From Paenibacillus profundus (GTDB lineage Bacteria; Bacillota; Bacilli; Paenibacillales; Paenibacillaceae), in NCBI RefSeq assembly GCF_021369635.1, contig NZ_JAJNBZ010000003.1, forward strand, positions 402,686 through 466,685: a stretch of DNA of 64,000 nt, read 5' to 3'. The notes beneath the pieces are model-generated. The model worked only from the letters and a program-made list of their open reading frames with translations. It did no database searches and was not told the DNA's origin. Shown here piece by piece: positions 60,388-64,000 of this stretch (positions are counted from its first letter, which is position 1; every line of letters starts with the position of its first letter). Both the position numbers and the translations under genes were made by a program.

Positions 60388-61457
60388 TTCTTCCATCCTC
60401 CGTTTTTCTTCGTTTGCTTGCTCCACATGGCAATCGTTTTGTTTCGAACCCTCATGTCAATGAGGTAGCTCGTTTTATCCTGGACATACTTGTTCTCATA
60501 CTGCTGGGCAACATAATGCTCCCACCGTTCACGCGGCAACGAACCGTCGACAAGCGCGGCGAGAACGGCACAGCCCGGCTCGGCCTGATGGCGGCAATCC
60601 GTAAATCGGCAATGCGGGAACCATTCCTCCACATCGGTAAAGCTTGCGCGTATGCCTTCGTCGGCATCAAAAAGCCCAAGCTCACGCATACCCGGCGTAT
60701 CGATGACCATCGTACCGGAGGGGAGCATGAACAGCTGACGGTGCGTTGTCGTATGCCGCCCCCGGCTGTCGACCTCCCGGATCGCCTGAACCTTCATTAC
60801 GTCCTGTTCTATCAACGCATTGAGCAGAGACGATTTACCGACGCCGGACATGCCGAGAAAGACGACTGTTTTACCAGGCATCAAATAGGGATCGAGTTCG
60901 TTCAGCCCCAGGCCTGAATGACTGCAGATCGCGTGAACCGGCACATCAGGGATGGTTTGCATGACTTCTGCGAGCGGGAGATTATAATCTTCAACGAGAT
61001 CAGCCTTGGTCAGAATGACGACCGGTTGGCCGCCGCTCTGCCTGGCTTGTGTCAGGTACCGCATGATGCGGGTAACGTTGAAATCCCAATTCAGAGAAGA
61101 AAGGATAAACACATAGTCGAAGTTGGTTGCAACGACCTGTTCCCGCACGGTTTTGGCATAGCCTGCGGCATGCCCTGAGTAATCCGCGCGTGAGAACTTG
61201 GAGCGGCGGGGCAGTACCGTAACGATGAGAGAATCTCCGCTCTCGTTGTAGTGCAGCAAGACAAAATCACCGACGCACGGAAAGTCTACGCGCGTTTCCG
61301 CGCTGTGATAGAACGCTCCTTTGAGCACCGCCGTTACTTCGCCGCGCTCGGTCATGACCGTGAAGCGCTCGCGCCGAAGCTCCGTCACCCTGCCGGGCAA
61401 TAATCCGTCGGGAATTGCTTCTATTTCTGTGTAGCCATAGGTTTTCAAATCCATCAT
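60384..61457 (-). CDS. rsgA: Ribosome small-subunit-dependent GTPase A
   Basis: 357 residues. OB fold about 15-85, then a circularly permuted GTPase: G4 VVILTKADLVEDY near 145, G5 near AICSHSGLGL, G1 VVFLGMSGVGKSSLLNALIE near 198, G2 SRGRHTTTHRQL, G3 VIDTPGMRELGLF. The C-terminal zinc site is FPHCRFTDCRHQAEPGCAV. RsgA checks late 30S assembly. In bacilli the housekeeping copy sits with prkC and rpe. This one instead precedes a phosphotransferase with a four-base overlap and is more divergent, so it is likely a second paralogue. AAAGGAG is about 13 bases from ATG 61457. The leader carries tandem terminator-like hairpins. Confidence 0.92.
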   Translation of the reverse strand: MMDLKTYGYTEIEAIPDGLLPGRVTELRRERFTVMTERGEVTAVLKGAFYHSAETRVDFPCVGDFVLLHYNESGDSLIVTVLPRRSKFSRADYSGHAAGYAKTVREQVVATNFDYVFILSSLNWDFNVTRIMRYLTQARQSGGQPVVILTKADLVEDYNLPLAEVMQTIPDVPVHAICSHSGLGLNELDPYLMPGKTVVFLGMSGVGKSSLLNALIEQDVMKVQAIREVDSRGRHTTTHRQLFMLPSGTMVIDTPGMRELGLFDADEGIRASFTDVEEWFPHCRFTDCRHQAEPGCAVLAALVDGSLPRERWEHYVAQQYENKYVQDKTSYLIDMRVRNKTIAMWSKQTKKNGGWKK

Positions 61458-61496
61458 GGTTTTTTGTTAGCTCCTTTAATGTTGTTTTTTGGACGC

Positions 61497-61664
61497 AAAA
61501 ATGCCACGGACAAGCAGCCTCTAAAGAAGCTGCTGTCGCGCGGCATCAGGACGCAAAAAGGATACGACCTTCATCGTATCCTGCAAACAGCAATATTCAC
61601 GAAAGGTTACTTTGAATGGCATACCAAATAATACGGGCGTTTTCCCGTTTTTTTCGCGTATGCC
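61497..61664 (-). promoter_or_regulatory. Structured leader with tandem terminator-like hairpins before rsgA
   Basis: In minus-strand order: a nested repeat, GGCATAC/GTATGCC (61664-61658 with 61624-61618) enclosing ACGGG/CCCGT; then AGGATACGA/TCGTATCCT (61582-61559) followed by five T; then an imperfect 17-base stem (61545-61529 with 61518-61502) followed by five T. rsgA starts 40 bases on. Two consecutive hairpin-plus-T units right before a gene suggest transcription attenuation. Confidence 0.55.
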
Positions 61665-61808
61665 TGCTATTCAGTTTTAAGACCAAACCACCATATAAGT
61701 AGTTGCCATTAAAACACATCTCCCTTCGTGTCAGGAACTTGCTTATCGCTAAGCTGTCTATAAAATAACCTATTTTGGCAAAAAAATCAATGCCTAACAG
61801 CGCAGATT

Positions 61809-62030
61809 ATGTCGGCCTGCTCCATCGAGTCTGCCGTTGATAAAGAACTCGCGAGCATCAAAAGTCAGCGTGAGCGCTTCCTCAAGTTGTTTGAAGGAAA
61901 CGGCGTCGATGACGACCTGTTCTTCGAACGACTCGGCGAGTTGAAAGACCGTCAGGATCGGCTGTTGTCCCGGAGGAACGAGGTCGAGCGCCAACTGGAG
62001 GACAGCATGACGGAGTCCGTTCCCCCTCCA
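61809..62030 (+). pseudogene. Large serine recombinase C-terminal coiled-coil remnant
   Basis: The frame reads ESAVDKELASIKSQRERFLK, then LFEGNGVDDDLFFERLGELK, DRQDRLLSRRNEVERQLEDS. This pattern (ELASI-RER-L-LF--G-ID-D-F-ERL-EL) is the coiled-coil segment late in large serine recombinases, after the zinc-ribbon domain. The catalytic and zinc domains upstream are absent and the chain ends soon after. It has no ribosome binding site. The family call is tentative because coiled coils are weak evidence. Confidence 0.45.
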
Positions 62031-62146
62031 GGTACCTCACATTTTGTTACCCCAAAAAGCTTGCCCTACTTGTGGTACGGTTCACCGTAATGTATCTAAA
62101 CACAAAGCATCATTTGACCACATGATATATATATCCATATAAAAAA

Positions 62147-62186
62147 CAAAGCCATTCCTTCAAATGCAATGGAGTGGTTTCTTTAT
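62147..62186 (+). terminator. Terminator-like hairpin
   Basis: AGCCATTCC (62150-62158) pairs with GGAGTGGTT (62171-62179) using two G-T pairs, followed by TCTTTAT. Confidence 0.45.
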
Positions 62187-62554
62187 AGAACTTCTCTTAT
62201 TGTAGTTTGGCAATCTGTGCCGATAACTTTATAGCTTTCTAAAACGGAATATTACCGCAGGAGGGAGTTAGTAGCAATCAAATCGATTGTTGCTATCTTC
62301 ATCTTTTTGGAAACTGGGTCCTTCCCATCCATCAAGCACAAAATTAGAACTTAAAAACAAGCTCACATAATACGATAAAGGTCTGTGTAAGTTTAATTTT
62401 AGTCAACGGAAATTTATAATTTATTGCATTAATTAAAATATGTATTATAATTTAATTTGTTAGAATTTTACTTGGGTATGAAAAGTATTACGAGAGAATA
62501 ATTGGTAGCAAAAGAAATGTTATCCTTATAAAAGAGTAAATAGGAGTGAGTATT
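62187..62554. other. AT-rich intergenic stretch
   Basis: No gene was recognised. The last 120 bases before the DUF1266 gene are very AT-rich and probably contain its promoter; no clear -35/-10 pair was fixed. Confidence 0.4.
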
Positions 62555-63241
62555 TTGGGTTGGTTCTCTAGAAAACCTAGTTTCTATGAAATGAACAAAT
62601 TACCAGAAAATGAAGAGAAATTGATGTGTTTTGGAAGCGTGCTAGTTTCCAATAATCATGTTTATTCGCAAGCAAGCATTTTAAATTTTGAAGAGAAATA
62701 CAGAGAGACTTATATAAATGGTCTTGCTGAAATGTGGGAAATTGTAGATTCTGCAACTGCAAAAGAAACAATAGAATGGTTACTCAATGAAGGGCATCGT
62801 ACAAAGTATAATGATATTATTTTAGAAATCATTAAGAGTAAAGGAAGACCAGAAGGAATTGAACAAGAAATCGTAGATAGTTTTAATGAAGGTTGTAAAA
62901 CTTTATTTAGCGTCTCTAAAGGAAAAGTTAAATTCACCTCACCAGAGGATATTGTCAACTTTAAGACTATGGAAGCATGGGATTATGAGCGTGTTGGGTT
63001 CCTAGCAAGAACTTGTTGCTTTCTTAACTACATTACTAGAGAAGAAGCGATGTCATATTTGCAAACTGTTGCAAAACTGTCAAGCAAAGCTTATCCTGAT
63101 TGGGAAGCTTATATGGTAGGTTTCTTATTGGGGAGAAGTGTGTCATTTTCAAGCGATATATACGGACTAGCTTTGAGTGCAGAGGAATTGATAAAAGGGA
63201 AAAAATATGTTTTGAACAAGTATCCATTAAATACGTTTTAA
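62555..63241 (+). CDS. DUF1266 family protein
   Basis: 228 residues from TTG 62555 (AGGAG eight bases before); a GTG at 62546 would overlap that site but cannot be excluded. No signal peptide or membrane helix. It shows the DUF1266 pattern: WEIVDSATAKETIEWLLNEG, GHRTKYN, a tryptophan in EAWDYERVGFLARTCCFLNY, ITREEAMSYLQTVAKLS and DWEAYMVGFLLGRS near the end. Function is unknown; in many genomes DUF1266 proteins sit beside polymorphic toxins and may be immunity-like. Notably AT-rich. A perfect hairpin follows 120 bases on. Confidence 0.75.
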   Translation: MGWFSRKPSFYEMNKLPENEEKLMCFGSVLVSNNHVYSQASILNFEEKYRETYINGLAEMWEIVDSATAKETIEWLLNEGHRTKYNDIILEIIKSKGRPEGIEQEIVDSFNEGCKTLFSVSKGKVKFTSPEDIVNFKTMEAWDYERVGFLARTCCFLNYITREEAMSYLQTVAKLSSKAYPDWEAYMVGFLLGRSVSFSSDIYGLALSAEELIKGKKYVLNKYPLNTF

Positions 63242-63358
63242 TCTTGATATTTTCGTAAATTCACCTAATTTATAAATGAGGTCTACAAGTGGTATACAAG
63301 ACCCGACCATTTGCTGTAGAGTTGAAATTTCTTAATTGGCGCTCCGTAGTAGAATTGC

Positions 63359-63397
63359 CATCAAAGAAGAGACCGTTAAAAGGTCTCTTCTTTGATG
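63359..63397. terminator. Perfect 16-bp hairpin
   Basis: CATCAAAGAAGAGACC (63359-63374) pairs perfectly with GGTCTCTTCTTTGATG (63382-63397) around GTTAAAA. No extra T run, but the arm is TTCTTT-rich. Probably ends the DUF1266 transcript. Confidence 0.6.
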
Positions 63398-63792
63398 AAT
63401 CAATCTCCGTAAAAATCCAATACAATAATTCCACCTTTTTACCGTCAAAGAGGACGCTTAAATGGGATGGAATATTAACCACTCCCATATGTAATTTGAT
63501 TCGGTTGGTGCAACGGTGTAAGTGAACACTTCCTTGGAGACAATCCCGACCAGAGAAGCGTCAAGGACATTGAATTGTTCTTTGACGCCTCAATTAACAA
63601 TGACTTTGTGCTTACTTATGATACGATTCACCGTGAAGAATTATCCTACAATTTATCGCATAGATTAGCTTATTTACAGTTCTCTCTATGCTCCGATAAC
63701 CCATTCTTTAATCATAGTAGAGTACGAAAGAAAAATGTAAAAATGACGCAGAGACATAACTGTCGGGCGACAAGAATATTAACTCATTAATT

Positions 63793-63866
63793 ACCGCGGG
63801 AATCGCGGCTTTTTAATTTTATGGGATAAGGATCTTGTCAAAACCCAATGACAAGAACTTTATCCC
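63793..63866. terminator. Terminator followed by a long inverted repeat
   Basis: ACCGCG-GGAAT-CGCGGC then TTTTTAATTTT (63793-63820) is an intrinsic terminator. Next, an 18-base arm starting GGGATAAGG (63823-63840) pairs with 63849-63866 at 16 of 18 positions. Confidence 0.6.
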
Positions 63867-64000
63867 AGTCCTGACAGATGGCATGGAGAAGGTAAGATCG
63901 ATAAACACAAAAGTTGTAATCTAAACTTACTGACTAAGTTAACGGGCAGCATTCCTATAATGAAGAAATATGAGATTTGAGAAACAAAAAGACTCCTTGG

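Larger units (their letters stand above)
63242..64000. other. Region with hairpins and no convincing gene
   Basis: A short frame around 63540-63680 (PDQRSVKDIELFFDASINND, FVLTYDTIHREELSYNLSHR) looks protein-like but has no start signal or known family and could be a fragment. Other short frames lack support. The interval contains three hairpins listed separately. Confidence 0.35.

Noticed and set aside
63575..63790. 71-residue plus-strand frame at the right end
   Set aside because: Partly protein-like, but without a start signal or known family; described only as part of an unassigned interval.

Overview
The window reads as a chromosomal stretch of a Paenibacillus-type Firmicute. The evidence is S-layer homology (SLH) proteins, YesM/YesN-type two-component systems beside sugar solute-binding proteins, a Bacillus-like (R,R)-butanediol dehydrogenase, GGAGG ribosome binding sites with many TTG/GTG starts, and a DUF4179 anti-sigma protein. 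Genus is inferred from gene content only. The region is accessory in character: regulators, resistance-type enzymes and exporters sit among many decayed genes, and little of it is core genome.

Layout. 1-9 kb: 3' end of an SLH protein, decayed YjbR-like gene, tandem GNAT acetyltransferases, an ECF sigma/anti-sigma pair with a broken secreted-protein gene in front, DUF1836 and CorC proteins, and a dead erythromycin-esterase gene. 9-19 kb: TetR-controlled membrane genes, an APH-fold kinase, an orphan type II thioesterase, a LysR-controlled tautomerase/SDR operon, an esterase, and a LacI repressor divergent from bdhA. 19-36 kb, mostly minus strand: a sugar ABC importer with its LacI regulator, a manganese-type ABC importer behind a MntR-like box, a solute-binding protein/kinase/regulator three-gene system, a VanSR-like pair and an SLH-anchored serine hydrolase. 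36-40 kb: tRNA-Lys(CTT) and an 822-residue SLH protein with five tandem repeats. 40-45 kb: a self-contained TetR/MFS/FtsX/ABC cassette that looks foreign. 45-50 kb: decayed Rrf2 and FrnE-like genes that keep matching operators, a metallo-beta-lactamase-fold lipoprotein, an RHS fragment and an AT-rich CPBP/MerR pair. 50-58 kb: a frameshifted copper-amine-oxidase-like secreted protein, a LytS/LytTR system beside an OFA-family transporter (YpdAB-YhjX-like), and an M60 mucinase-like metallopeptidase. 58-64 kb: IS66 debris, the 3' end of guaA, an rsgA-phosphotransferase operon behind a structured leader, a serine recombinase remnant and a DUF1266 protein.

How the parts work together. The recurrent module is a sensor or repressor next to one transporter or enzyme, with operators visible as palindromes in most intergenic gaps. 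At least eight decayed genes, three kinds of transposon debris and a possible integration scar at guaA show a region that gains and loses DNA. Start sites were chosen from ribosome binding sites and often differ from the longest open frame. No database search was possible, so family names rest on motifs and remembered family features.
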